Shown here in pieces: positions 1 through 8,808 of a stretch of DNA of 64,000 bases (position 1 is the first letter of the stretch; every line of letters starts with the position of its first letter). The translations under genes were made by a program, and so were the position numbers. The notes beneath the pieces were generated by a model. The model did no database searches. It was not told the origin of the DNA and was given only the letters and a program-made list of their open reading frames with translations. The DNA is taken from assembly GCA_031429105.1 (NCBI GenBank), contig JANOYV010000100.1:40641-104640 (forward strand), read 5' to 3'. This DNA is from JAKFWF01 sp031429105 (GTDB taxonomy: Bacteria > Pseudomonadota > Alphaproteobacteria > Rhizobiales > Hyphomicrobiaceae).

Positions 1-2
1 AA

Positions 3-374
3 AAGCTCCTAGTTACCAAGATCAACGGCGTGGCTGACAGGTTGCGCGCCATCAGTCGTGCCCTGGATGAATTGCCAGCAGAACTCAACGTGTTCCTTAC
101 GCCGTCAGCTGGCACTTATGTCTGCCGTCCGATTGCAGGCACTTCGCAGCACAGCGCCCACGGCTATGGCATTGCTATCGATATTGCAACGAAGCACGCC
201 CATTATTGGCGGTGGAACCGCGGCGGCGTCGCCAACTACCAGAACAAAATTCCGACCGAAATCATCAAGATTTTCGAGACCAACGGATTCATCTGGGGCG
301 GCAAGTGGTGGCATTACGACACCATGCATTTCGAGTACCGGCCCGAACTGACAATAGTGACCAAGGCGCCGTAG
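3..374 (+). CDS. M15-family peptidase, C-terminal part (5' end outside window)
   Basis: The reading frame is open to the left window edge, so the true start lies upstream; the GTG at 30 is only an internal codon. The visible 120 or so residues carry the hallmarks of the D-Ala-D-Ala carboxypeptidase/L-Ala-D-Glu peptidase M15 fold: SAHGYGIAIDI, holding the first His and the Asp zinc ligands, and WWHYDTMHFEYRPE, holding the catalytic Asp and the last zinc-ligand His, preceded by GFIWGGK. Such proteins trim the peptide stems of peptidoglycan in the periplasm or act as lysins. The family call is secure from the motifs; the exact substrate, the signal peptide and any N-terminal binding domain cannot be judged because they are outside the window. 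Confidence 0.8.
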   Translation, partial: KLLVTKINGVADRLRAISRALDELPAELNVFLTPSAGTYVCRPIAGTSQHSAHGYGIAIDIATKHAHYWRWNRGGVANYQNKIPTEIIKIFETNGFIWGGKWWHYDTMHFEYRPELTIVTKAP

Positions 375-752
375 TGAAAAAATGTTTCAGCGTTCTATTT
401 CATTTTATCTTGTCACTGACTAAAAAATCCCGCAACTTGAACGTCGTACAGTATTGGCGGGGGCCTAACGTATGTCCAAAAACCCAGTTGCGTATGTTCA
501 AAGCACAGGCTGTCGTGCCTTGCCTGATCGGGCCCCGGTCGCGACGCTGGCGCTCATGTCGCCAAGCGCGGTTTTAAGCGACGGGTTCCCATTTGTGCCT
601 ATGGCTTTGAATGGTCGATTAGTCGTCGGCAAGGCCGCGAGTTTCGACCCAGGCCAATCGCTCCTCTACCCGCCTAGCACTTTAAACCACTACGCAAAGC
701 CACGCACGACTAGCGCCTTGCGTCGAATGCCGCAACTGCGGGGTAGGGAGCA
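375..752. other. Intergenic region, no recognised gene
   Basis: 378 bases between the peptidase stop and the NTF2-like start. A 94-codon frame from 472 reaches a stop overlapping the next start, but its residue order resembles no family I know and it is rich in Pro, Ala, Leu and Arg, as chance frames in GC-rich DNA are. The only clear signal is an AGGGAG ribosome-binding sequence at the right end, which serves the gene starting at 753. No hairpin with a T tract was seen after the peptidase. Confidence 0.4.
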
Positions 753-1256
753 ATGATGAGCGCTAGCGCCACACATATCGTACAACGCTACTGGGACGCC
801 TGGAGCGTTCGCGACAAAACTGCAGCGTTGGCGTGCCTTGCCGGCAATGTCGAACTTACAGTTCATATCCCGCAGGACACGCTGCCGTTTGGCGGGTTGA
901 CCGTTGGCCGGGCTGCCGTATCGGATCGAATGCAAACGAGTATCGAGCAGTTTGAACGACTTTATTACATTACAACGATCATAACCGCGGACGCGAAAAG
1001 AGTGCGTGGCCGAATTTCATTTAGTGTTCGACACCGAATGACAGGCGAAACAATCGATGGCTTCGCCCGGCAGATATTTGAGGTAAAGAATGGCCTGATC
1101 ACTCGGATCCAGGAATACCACGACACCGAACGACTGAAAGCGTTCATGCGGTTAGTATCCAGCACAGCCGCGGACCAACAGTCCGCGTACATGCTATCGA
1201 TGCAACCGCCGACGGCGTTGGGTCACAGATCAGGTGACGGGCCCAGGATTGAATAG
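753..1256 (+). CDS. NTF2-like / SnoaL-type small cone-fold protein
   Basis: A 167-residue protein opening with the pattern typical of SnoaL/NTF2-like proteins: an N-terminal helix with YWDAWSVRDKTAALACLAGNVE, then alternating strands, and a closing segment GLITRIQEYHDT that is the usual final strand of the fold. Members include polyketide cyclases, isomerases and many proteins of unknown function, so no reaction is assigned. The start is supported by AGGGAG seven bases upstream. The last roughly 30 residues lie beyond the normal fold, and the 3' end overlaps the convergent garD 3' end by 27 bases. It is flanked by non-operonic genes, so context gives no clue to its substrate. Confidence 0.7.
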   Translation: MMSASATHIVQRYWDAWSVRDKTAALACLAGNVELTVHIPQDTLPFGGLTVGRAAVSDRMQTSIEQFERLYYITTIITADAKRVRGRISFSVRHRMTGETIDGFARQIFEVKNGLITRIQEYHDTERLKAFMRLVSSTAADQQSAYMLSMQPPTALGHRSGDGPRIE

Positions 1257-2780
1257 CGCCAAACTGTTGTGAAGTTTCCAGCGCTCCGCCCATGTCCGCG
1301 TTTTACCGCTCGCCACATCAAGGATGAGTTCGAAGAGCTCCATTCCAACAGACTCGATCGTTGCCGCCCCTGTCGCAATGCGGCCGGCGTCAACATCCAT
1401 AAGGTCATGCCAACGACGCGCCAGATCGCTACGCGTCGCGACCTTGATCACTGGCACTTGCGCTAAGCCATAAGGCGTGCCGCGCCCTGTCGTGAACACG
1501 TGCACGTTCATGCCAGCGGCTAACTGCAACGTGCCGCAGATGAAATCACTGGCGGGCGTCGCTGCGTACAACAGTCCCTTCTGGGTCGCGCGCTCACCCA
1601 GTGAAACAACTCCTGAAATCGGCGCCGTACCTGATTTTATGATGGAGCCCATGGCCTTCTCGACAATGTTGGAAAGTCCACCTTTTTTATTACCGGGCGT
1701 GGTGTTGGCACTGCGATCAGCTTCGCCACGACTGAGGTAATCGTCGTACCAGGCCATTTCGCGAATGAGCGCTTCGGCGACCGTTTGATCAGCGGCCCTT
1801 GCCACCAGTTGGTCGATGCCATCTCGAACCTCGGTCGTCTCGGAGAACATCACGGTCGCGCCAGCGCGGACCAGTAAATCCGATGCGTAACCAACGGCTG
1901 GGTTTGCGGTGACGCCCGAGAATGCGTCGCTGCCGCCACATTGCACTCCAACCACAAGCTCCGCCGCCGGACAGGTCTCGCGACGACGGGCGTTCAAAAT
2001 CGCCAGCTTTTCTTCGGCCATCGCCATGATTGATCTGATCATCGCGTCGAAACCGACATGCGTTTCATCCTGCAGCGTAATCAATCCATACTGATCCGCT
2101 GCGCCGGCCACTCCGGCGGCAAAGAGACGCTCCGGTTGTAGTTTTTCACACCCAAGACTGACAACCATCATCGTACTCGAAACATTCGGATTGAGGCTAA
2201 TATTGCGCAGCGTTCGGATCGGAATGGAGGCACCTGGCGCATCGATCGCAACACCACAACCGTATGTATGCTCGATGCCGATCACATCATCTACGTTCGG
2301 GAAACGTGGCAAAAGTTCCTGCTTGATACGACGGACCGCAAAGTCGACGACACCGGACACGCATTGAACGGTGGTGGTAATCGCCAGAATATTTCGCGTA
2401 CCGACGGACCCATCCGGATTGCGGAAACCTTGGAATGTGTAACCACCTAGCGTAGGAAGCGGCGGCGGCGGATTGGACGTGGCAGCACGCAATGAAAGTT
2501 GAGGTGCGTCTGGCATCCGCATCTTGGGTTCATTGACCCAAGCCCCAGCTGCGATCGCGCGAAAGGCAAAGCCGATTGTAACGCCATAACGCACAACAGG
2601 TTGGCCCTCGGCGATATCAACCAGCGCTACTTTGTGGCCTGACGGCACATGCTCTCGAAGTTCAAGACCGCCGGCAAACCGCGTACCCTTTTCCAATCCG
2701 CCGTCGTTGGCAATGATCGCCACATTGTCTGTTTTGTGCATCTTTATAAACAAAGGTGCTTGCGGTGAAACAACGGCCAT
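1230..2780 (-). CDS. garD: Galactarate dehydratase
   Basis: A 516-residue member of the UxaA/GarD dehydratase family, which converts galactarate to 5-keto-4-deoxy-glucarate in the cytoplasm. Residues about 10-85 form the N-terminal SAF domain (FIKMHKTDNVAIIANDGGL); a linker then leads to the catalytic domain with GSVGTRNILAITT, the Cys140 region, HTYGCGVAIDAPGA around 171-184, GCEKLQPER, VQCGGSDAFSGVTANP and TTGRGTPYG. From memory these segments match E. coli GarD almost position by position, more closely than altronate dehydratase UxaA, and the length fits GarD (about 520). No transporter, aldolase or kinase for the rest of the hexarate pathway is adjacent, so it stands alone. A long inverted repeat 71-110 bases upstream may be an operator. 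Confidence 0.9.
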   Translation of the reverse strand: MAVVSPQAPLFIKMHKTDNVAIIANDGGLEKGTRFAGGLELREHVPSGHKVALVDIAEGQPVVRYGVTIGFAFRAIAAGAWVNEPKMRMPDAPQLSLRAATSNPPPPLPTLGGYTFQGFRNPDGSVGTRNILAITTTVQCVSGVVDFAVRRIKQELLPRFPNVDDVIGIEHTYGCGVAIDAPGASIPIRTLRNISLNPNVSSTMMVVSLGCEKLQPERLFAAGVAGAADQYGLITLQDETHVGFDAMIRSIMAMAEEKLAILNARRRETCPAAELVVGVQCGGSDAFSGVTANPAVGYASDLLVRAGATVMFSETTEVRDGIDQLVARAADQTVAEALIREMAWYDDYLSRGEADRSANTTPGNKKGGLSNIVEKAMGSIIKSGTAPISGVVSLGERATQKGLLYAATPASDFICGTLQLAAGMNVHVFTTGRGTPYGLAQVPVIKVATRSDLARRWHDLMDVDAGRIATGAATIESVGMELFELILDVASGKTRTWAERWKLHNSLALFNPGPVT

Positions 2781-3146
2781 TCAACGTCTCCATCAACCAA
2801 TCTCGATCATCCAAACGTGTGAACTTTATTCCCGGACGACGCTGTTGCCGAACTCGACCACGTCGCTAACCGTTCTAGCGTGGTCGAGTTGTACGAACAC
2901 AAATCGCACTCGCTAGCGAAGTTACCACCGTGGTGTGGGTTTGAGACACTGTCCACTGCAATGTCTGAGCCTAGATTGCACGCGACTTGCTTTAGTCAAA
3001 CGCCCGCGCCAAACTCTGTTCAGCAATAGGCTGGGGCCGTGACGGAGCCGTATACTGGCGAGCGACGTGTCCGCAAATCTCGGATACACCTCGGTTGTTT
3101 CCTCACAACCTGCACCGCTACCTTCACGTATTGACACTAAAATCAA
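2781..3146. other. Divergent intergenic region between garD and the glycosyltransferase gene
   Basis: 366 bases holding the promoters of garD (minus) and of the large glycosyltransferase gene (plus). Besides the inverted repeat listed separately, a perfect 10-base palindrome TCGCTAGCGA lies at 2910-2919, sharing the core CGCTA/TAGCG with the inner arms of the larger repeat. A 74-codon minus-strand frame at 2922-3146 has no family resemblance and is taken as chance. Confidence 0.5.
2851..2890. repeat. Inverted repeat upstream of garD, possible operator
   Basis: Arms AACTCGACCACG (2851-2862) and CGTGGTCGAGTT (2879-2890) are perfect 12-base complements around a 16-base spacer. The spacer itself holds CGCTA and TAGCG, which can pair instead and extend the stem with a 3-base bulge. 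There is no T tract on either strand, so it does not look like an intrinsic terminator. Its place 71-110 bases upstream of the garD start fits an operator for a dimeric regulator such as a GntR-type sugar-acid repressor, but that is inference. Confidence 0.55.
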
Positions 3147-6100
3147 ATGGTTGAGTTCATGAACGATATTTCGCAGGCAATCGAACCTCTAAGTTCTGCC
3201 GACGTAAAGTTGACCCTGCAGCGCTCCGGATTATTTGATCCTCCATTTCATGCTAAGCACCTCGTTGACGAACCCGCCCCTGGCGACCCCCTCGACCATT
3301 ACATCGAGTTTGGCGAAGAGCTCGGCCATCGGCCAAACTTCGTGTTTGATCCTTCTTGGTACAGGCGCCGGTACGACGTTCGTCTTGATCACTCCAACAT
3401 GCTGCATCACTACCTGACGACCGGCGAGAAGATGGGCTACGCTCCCTCGCCGCTGTTCGATCCGGTCTGGTACGCCAACCAGAACGGGCTCGACCTGCAG
3501 GCTCAGTGCGCACTTTCGCATTACATGTTGGCGAACCCACATGAGCGGGCCCCGCACGCCTATTTCAGCGCCAGATTCTACATCGCAAAGTACCCCGATA
3601 TCGCTAAGGCATCGATCGATCCGTATACTCATTATATGAACTGGGGCATCTTCGAGGACAGAAAGGGGTCTGAAACCTTCGATGCATCGTATGTATGGCA
3701 GCGCTATCTGAATAAGGACCGCACGAAGAATCCATTGTTGCTGTTCCTTGAATTTGGCAGTGAGTTCGGCTGGTTGGCGAAAGCCTCGGTCGAAGAGAAT
3801 ACAGTGCATCGGGAGATACGACGTTTCACAGCTCCGGCGCCAGAATTCGAACCGACGCAGACGGAGATGTCGGGACTGCGCAAAATCAAGGCGCTGGCTT
3901 TCTATCTGCCGCAGTTCCATCCCATCGCTGAAAATGATGCCTGGTGGGGCAAGGGTTTTACCGAGTGGCGCAATGTCCCGCGCGGCGTGCCACGGTTCGC
4001 GGGGCACTTCCAGCCGCGCATTCCACGCGACTTGGGATTTTATGAACTCGATGGTACCGACGTCATAAAAAAACAGGTCGACATGGCGAAAATCGCCGGT
4101 CTATTTGGCTTCTGCTTCTACTACTATAATTTCAACGGCAAGCGCTTGCTCGAAAAGCCGCTTGACGCATTTGTCGGTGACACCTCCATCGAGTTTCCAT
4201 TCTGCCTGCTATGGGCGAACGAAAGCTGGAGCCGTCGTTGGGACGGCTTCGAGCAGGAAGTCCTGATTGCCCAATCTTACGATATCAATGCCGAAAACCG
4301 GCTGGTCGATGATGTCGCCAAATACATGCGCGACCCACGTTATATCATGATCGGCCAGCGGCCCTTATTCTTCGTCTACCGCACGGATGTCATTCCGGAT
4401 GCTGCGGGAGCCGTGAAGCGCTGGCGCACCCGCTTCAAGACCGAGCACGGACTGGACCCGCTCATCGTGATGGCACAGGCCTTCGGCAATAACGACCCAC
4501 GGCCTGCCGGCTTTGATGGAGCCATCGAGTTCCCGCCGCACAAATTCGGCTCGGTTCTGCCCCACATCAACGCAAAAATGGAAATTCTCGATCCGGATTT
4601 CCGCGGCGAAATCTACAGCTACGATGCGCTCGTCGAGGCCTCGCTGAAGGATTTCCCACGCGACTTTCCACTGATCAAAACGGCGGTGCCGTCCTGGGAC
4701 AACGATGCACGCAAGCAAGCCGCGGGCCTCGTCATGCAGGGCTCGACCCCGGCCAAATTCCAGGCTTGGCTCGAAGCGCTTAGTCGCGAAGCGGAACGCA
4801 AGCGGTTCCATGGCGAAAAGATCGTCATGATCAACGCTTGGAACGAGTGGTGCGAGGGCGCCTATCTCGAGCCCGACGTCCACTTCGGCTTTGGCTACCT
4901 GAACGCGCTTTCGCGTGCGCTGACCGACAATCCAGAGCGCATGTCCCGCAAGATCGTGCTCGTCGGTCACGACGCATTCCCGGCCGGCGCGCAGATGCTG
5001 CTGCTTAACATCGGGCGCACGTTAAAAACCGCGTTCGGCGTTGAAATCGCCTATATCTTGATGGACGGTGGGGGCTTGGCTGATCGCTATAGCGAACTTG
5101 CACCGACCTTCGTCGCCAATGCTGGCACGGATTTCTGGCCGGAGCTGCGCGCCAACGTCGAGCAACTACGCGCGCAGGGCTTCACGCACGCGATCACCAA
5201 CAGTGCGTTTTCCGGCCATTGCGTCGGCTTCCTGGCCGACAGCGGCTTCAAGGTCTGCTCGCTCATCCACGAGTTGAAAACGATCATCGAGCGCAGTCAC
5301 GGCCTCGGTAAATACCAGCAGATCCTGAAACGCAGCAGCGACGTGATCTATCCGAACCACTACGTCGCCAACGAATTGACGCGCGAGTTCGGCCAGCCGG
5401 CTGGCAATCCCCACATCATGGCGCAGGGCCTGTACAAGGACATCGCGCCTGATCCTAGCCTTGCCGATAGCATCCGCACCCTACTCAAGCTGCCGCCGCA
5501 GGTGCGCATCGTGCTCAACACCGGGTACGCCGACCTGCGCAAGGGCGTCGATCTATTCCTCGGCCTCGCGCGTGAGACCGCCCGGCTCGATCCGAACGTC
5601 CATTTCGTCTGGGTCGGCGACGTTGATCCAGCGGTCAACACATGGATCCTCGAGGATGTCCGCCGCGGCCGCACAGCCAACGTCCACTTCATCGGCTACA
5701 CTGAAAACGTCAGCGCCATGTTCAACGGCGCCGACCTGTTCTTCCTCACCTCGCGCGAAGACCCGTTCCCCTCCGTCGTGCTCGAAGCGCTGGCCGTTGG
5801 CCTGCCCGTCGGCACGTTCGATACCGGCGGCGGCTACGTCGATCTGATCCGCGCCGAGCCCTACGCCGGCTTCCTCGCGCCCACGGGAGACTTGGCCGCC
5901 GCCGCCCGGTTGATCGTCGAGCAACTGCAGGCGGAAGCGAAATCCGGCGGCGAATTGCGACCGGCGCGCCGGTCCATGATCGCTGATAAATACAACTTCC
6001 GCGACTACGCCTTCGGCTTGCTCAACATGACACAGCCGACGCGCAAGATTTCGGTCATCATCCCGAACTACAACTACAAGGCCTACCTTGAAGCCCGCCT

Positions 6101-6878
6101 CGGCTCGGTGTTCGCGCAGAACCACCCGACGTGGGAGGTGATCGTCCTCGACGACTGCTCGACCGACGACAGCATCGCCGAACTTGAACGGCTCGCCGGC
6201 AAGCTCGGCCGCGACTTCACGCTGATCGAAAACGACACCAACTCCGGCAACGTCTTCGCCCAGTGGCAGCGCGGCGTGGAGGCGGCCACCGGCGACCTGA
6301 TCTGGATTGCGGAGGCCGACGACCTGGCCGACCCGGACTTCCTCAGCCGCTTAGCCGCCCGCTTCAACGAGGAGGGCGTCGTGATGGCGTTCTCCGACAG
6401 CCGCACCATCGACGAGTTCGGCGTCTCCCAGTGGGATAGCTACAAAGGCTACTACAATACGCTGTTCCCCGGCGCCTTGGCCGCGACCGAAACCTTCGAC
6501 GGCGACGTGTTCCTGCAGACGTATTTGTCGGTCAAGAACGCCATTTTGAATGCCAGTTCGGTGCTGTGGCGCCGCGATGCGCTGGACGAGGCTTTGGCCC
6601 GGTGCGGCGACGACCTATCGCGGTTTGCGATGGCCGGCGACTGGCGGATCTATGCGGAAACGTGCCTGCTGGACGGCAAAATCGCCTATGACGCACAGCC
6701 CCTTAATATACATCGCAGGCATTCCAATAGCGTCACGCATGCGCTAAAGAAGGAGACGCACCGCGCCGAGATCGCGGCCATCCACGAGATGGTGCGCTCT
6801 CGGCTCGGACCGGCGGTGCCGGTGGCGAAGCAGGATGAGTATTTGCGAGAGATTACGAGGGAATTCGAATTGATTTAG
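3147..6878 (+). CDS. Multidomain glycosyltransferase: WbsX-like + GT4 + GT2
   Basis: A 1243-residue cytoplasmic glycan enzyme with four parts. Residues about 25-230 hold repeated units of the form FDPxWYxxxY ... HYLTxG, seen at the N-terminus of several polysaccharide glycosyltransferases. Residues about 246-590 are a WbsX/GH99-like domain (ALAFYLPQFHPIAENDAWW near the start, AWNEWCEGAYLEPD near residue 565). About 603-950 is a GT4 retaining transferase (GYADLRKGVDLFL, then REDPFPSVVLEALAVG near 870). About 965-1190 is a GT2 domain (ISVIIPNYNYKAYLEARL, DDCSTDDS, EADDLADPDF). The number of transferase domains suggests several linkages of one O-antigen or capsule repeat are made by one chain. 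ATG 3159 is an alternative start. The gene is GC-rich, unlike the genes that follow. Confidence 0.85.
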   Translation: MVEFMNDISQAIEPLSSADVKLTLQRSGLFDPPFHAKHLVDEPAPGDPLDHYIEFGEELGHRPNFVFDPSWYRRRYDVRLDHSNMLHHYLTTGEKMGYAPSPLFDPVWYANQNGLDLQAQCALSHYMLANPHERAPHAYFSARFYIAKYPDIAKASIDPYTHYMNWGIFEDRKGSETFDASYVWQRYLNKDRTKNPLLLFLEFGSEFGWLAKASVEENTVHREIRRFTAPAPEFEPTQTEMSGLRKIKALAFYLPQFHPIAENDAWWGKGFTEWRNVPRGVPRFAGHFQPRIPRDLGFYELDGTDVIKKQVDMAKIAGLFGFCFYYYNFNGKRLLEKPLDAFVGDTSIEFPFCLLWANESWSRRWDGFEQEVLIAQSYDINAENRLVDDVAKYMRDPRYIMIGQRPLFFVYRTDVIPDAAGAVKRWRTRFKTEHGLDPLIVMAQAFGNNDPRPAGFDGAIEFPPHKFGSVLPHINAKMEILDPDFRGEIYSYDALVEASLKDFPRDFPLIKTAVPSWDNDARKQAAGLVMQGSTPAKFQAWLEALSREAERKRFHGEKIVMINAWNEWCEGAYLEPDVHFGFGYLNALSRALTDNPERMSRKIVLVGHDAFPAGAQMLLLNIGRTLKTAFGVEIAYILMDGGGLADRYSELAPTFVANAGTDFWPELRANVEQLRAQGFTHAITNSAFSGHCVGFLADSGFKVCSLIHELKTIIERSHGLGKYQQILKRSSDVIYPNHYVANELTREFGQPAGNPHIMAQGLYKDIAPDPSLADSIRTLLKLPPQVRIVLNTGYADLRKGVDLFLGLARETARLDPNVHFVWVGDVDPAVNTWILEDVRRGRTANVHFIGYTENVSAMFNGADLFFLTSREDPFPSVVLEALAVGLPVGTFDTGGGYVDLIRAEPYAGFLAPTGDLAAAARLIVEQLQAEAKSGGELRPARRSMIADKYNFRDYAFGLLNMTQPTRKISVIIPNYNYKAYLEARLGSVFAQNHPTWEVIVLDDCSTDDSIAELERLAGKLGRDFTLIENDTNSGNVFAQWQRGVEAATGDLIWIAEADDLADPDFLSRLAARFNEEGVVMAFSDSRTIDEFGVSQWDSYKGYYNTLFPGALAATETFDGDVFLQTYLSVKNAILNASSVLWRRDALDEALARCGDDLSRFAMAGDWRIYAETCLLDGKIAYDAQPLNIHRRHSNSVTHALKKETHRAEIAAIHEMVRSRLGPAVPVAKQDEYLREITREFELI

Positions 6879-6912
6879 GGATGGCCACTATTGCCGCCTT
6901 AGGAGCATTGCA

Positions 6913-7797
6913 ATGAAAAAAGTTGCGGCGATAACTATCTGTTACAACGAAAAAGACAAACTTGATCTTTGGGCAAGACACCACACAAAACAAGTTGGAG
7001 CAGAACATTGCTACATCATTGATCACGGCTCTGATGATGGGACGACAACTGCGCTGTTTGATGCTCGATCACGTCCCTACCCAGGAATAAATATTATAAG
7101 ATTGCCTCGCACGCCCTATGATAATGAAACTCGCACTCGCGCGATTGAACACTTTGCAGGCTTTCTACTCCGTTATTACGACTGGGCATTCTTCACGGAC
7201 GTTGATGAATTACTAGTCGCCGACCCAGAGAAATACACCAGCATCGCCGATTTCTGCAATCAAACGGCTTTGACCCACGTAACTTCTATCGGATTAGACG
7301 TAATCCATCGAGAAACTGCGGAAGCACCGCTGAACTGCAATCGACTTGTGGGCGAGCAGCGCGCCGCAGTTCGATTTTCCGCCTCAATGTGCAAACAGAA
7401 CCTAGTTTCCTCGGCCCCAACTTGGTCCAAAGGTTTTCATACTTCCAATTTGCCGTCACAGTTTGATGCAATTTATCTTATGCACCTAAGGTTTGCCGAC
7501 GCCATCCAGGGGGTAGGTCGCCTAGGCGTTACGCGTAAGCTTGATTGGGCACAAACGCACGAAGGTGTGCATCAAAAAGTTACTGATGATGACTTCGTAA
7601 CGCTTCTGAGACGTATGGCTCGGTTACCGTTGGTCGAAGATGCTCTTAAATCAAGCGAAGGTTTACTTAAAAAATATTTGGATCGCCTGAAAACATCTGA
7701 AAAAAAAGGATTATATGATAAAATTTACAATATCGACTTACACATATTTGGAGATGAGCTATTTCGACTTCCAGCGAGATTTCGAACTGCGTTTTGA
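6913..7797 (+). CDS. GT2-type glycosyltransferase (Glyco_tranf_2_4 class)
   Basis: A 294-residue protein starting VAAITICYNEKDKLDLWARHH, then IIDHGSDDGTT and AFFTDVDELLV. This arrangement (short nucleotide-binding core, a D-x-D-like DVDE) is that of the Glyco_tranf_2_4 / GT92-like class. It should transfer a sugar in the cytoplasm to a lipid-linked or protein-linked glycan; donor and acceptor are unknown. AGGAG lies in the 5' gap (TAGGAGCATTGCA before ATG), supporting this start. It follows the large fusion by 34 bases on the same strand, so co-transcription is likely. Base composition drops sharply here: the stretch 7681-7740 has 16 G or C of 60, against 42 of 60 at 5521-5580. Confidence 0.8.
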   Translation: MKKVAAITICYNEKDKLDLWARHHTKQVGAEHCYIIDHGSDDGTTTALFDARSRPYPGINIIRLPRTPYDNETRTRAIEHFAGFLLRYYDWAFFTDVDELLVADPEKYTSIADFCNQTALTHVTSIGLDVIHRETAEAPLNCNRLVGEQRAAVRFSASMCKQNLVSSAPTWSKGFHTSNLPSQFDAIYLMHLRFADAIQGVGRLGVTRKLDWAQTHEGVHQKVTDDDFVTLLRRMARLPLVEDALKSSEGLLKKYLDRLKTSEKKGLYDKIYNIDLHIFGDELFRLPARFRTAF

Positions 7798-7849
7798 TCT
7801 TCGCAGAACCTAATCAGAATTAACTAACTTGCAATCGCGTGGTCAAATA

Positions 7850-8767
7850 ATGTTAAATTTGAATGATTTTCGAATTTTGGATCAACGAACGACAAGGCGA
7901 ACCAACCCTTATCTGCAGCGTGGTATTGATCATTATTCAATGGCAGACATGGCTAAATTGTTACCCAAACTTGGGGCCTCATTTCACAACGTACATGGAT
8001 TCCCGCTTGATCTTGCAAATCCTTCCACGTTCAGCGAATTTATGAATTGGCGGAAATTGTTTGCTAATTTTCCAACCCCGTCGCTTGGAGATAAACTGTA
8101 CTCATCTGAATATGCGGGACGAATAATTGGATTTGGCAACGTGCCGAAAATACACTGGTTCGGTACTAATCTTAAAGAGTTTCGGCCTGACAGTGTGGTT
8201 CCTGGCCGATATATGCTCAAGGCGAATCATGGCTCCGGGTTCGTGCGGCAACTGACCTTGCCCGACGACCTAATAAACAAGCGCGATAGTATTTTGGGAT
8301 TAGCCGAACACTGGATGAACCGGACCTTTGGAAACGATACTGGCGAGTGGTGGTATAGCAACTTTCAACGTTATATATTTGTAGAAGAGTTCCTAGGCAC
8401 AAACGATGGAGCCACACCTGATGATTTCAAGTTTTATTGCTTCAATGGGACTTGCGAAATTGTCCACGTAGACCGAGATCGTTTTACTGCGCACAAACGA
8501 GCGTTTTATGATCGACGCTGGCAGCAGATGGAGATTGAGCTCAGCTACCCTACTTGTGAAGTTGACCCGCCTGCGAACCTAATTGAACTTTTGTCTACGG
8601 CCGAAAAACTCGCCATGGGACTAGATTTTGTGCGGGTTGATTTGTATAATCTTGCGTCGAAAGTGGTATTTGGAGAATTAACATTGACTCCTGGCTCAGG
8701 TCTTGAGAAATTCAAGAACAAGTCGATGGACAAAGCCATGGGAAAATTTTTGTCTCTACACATATAG
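7850..8767 (+). CDS. TupA-like ATP-grasp amidoligase-type protein
   Basis: The segments GRYMLKANHGSG, WWYSNFQRYIFVEEFL and PDDFKFYCFNGTCEIVHVDRDR are typical of the TupA-like ATP-grasp family first named from teichuronopeptide synthesis and common in polysaccharide clusters. The fold would activate a carboxylate with ATP and join it to an amine, for example an amino acid onto a sugar acid. The near-C-terminal VRVDLYN and FGELTLTPGSGLEKF carry the acidic metal ligands expected of ATP-grasp. The frame can be read from a TTG at 7829, but ATG 7850 fits the family's usual start better and is chosen. AT-rich like its neighbours. Confidence 0.75.
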   Translation: MLNLNDFRILDQRTTRRTNPYLQRGIDHYSMADMAKLLPKLGASFHNVHGFPLDLANPSTFSEFMNWRKLFANFPTPSLGDKLYSSEYAGRIIGFGNVPKIHWFGTNLKEFRPDSVVPGRYMLKANHGSGFVRQLTLPDDLINKRDSILGLAEHWMNRTFGNDTGEWWYSNFQRYIFVEEFLGTNDGATPDDFKFYCFNGTCEIVHVDRDRFTAHKRAFYDRRWQQMEIELSYPTCEVDPPANLIELLSTAEKLAMGLDFVRVDLYNLASKVVFGELTLTPGSGLEKFKNKSMDKAMGKFLSLHI

Positions 8768-8808
8768 CATCAAAAGTTCCCTGTTCGCTGTCCAAATGGA
8801 TCCATTTT

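Noticed and set aside
472..756. 94-codon plus frame ending at the start of the NTF2-like gene
   Set aside because: Composition is that of a chance frame in GC-rich DNA, no family resemblance, and only a poor G-run upstream of the ATG.
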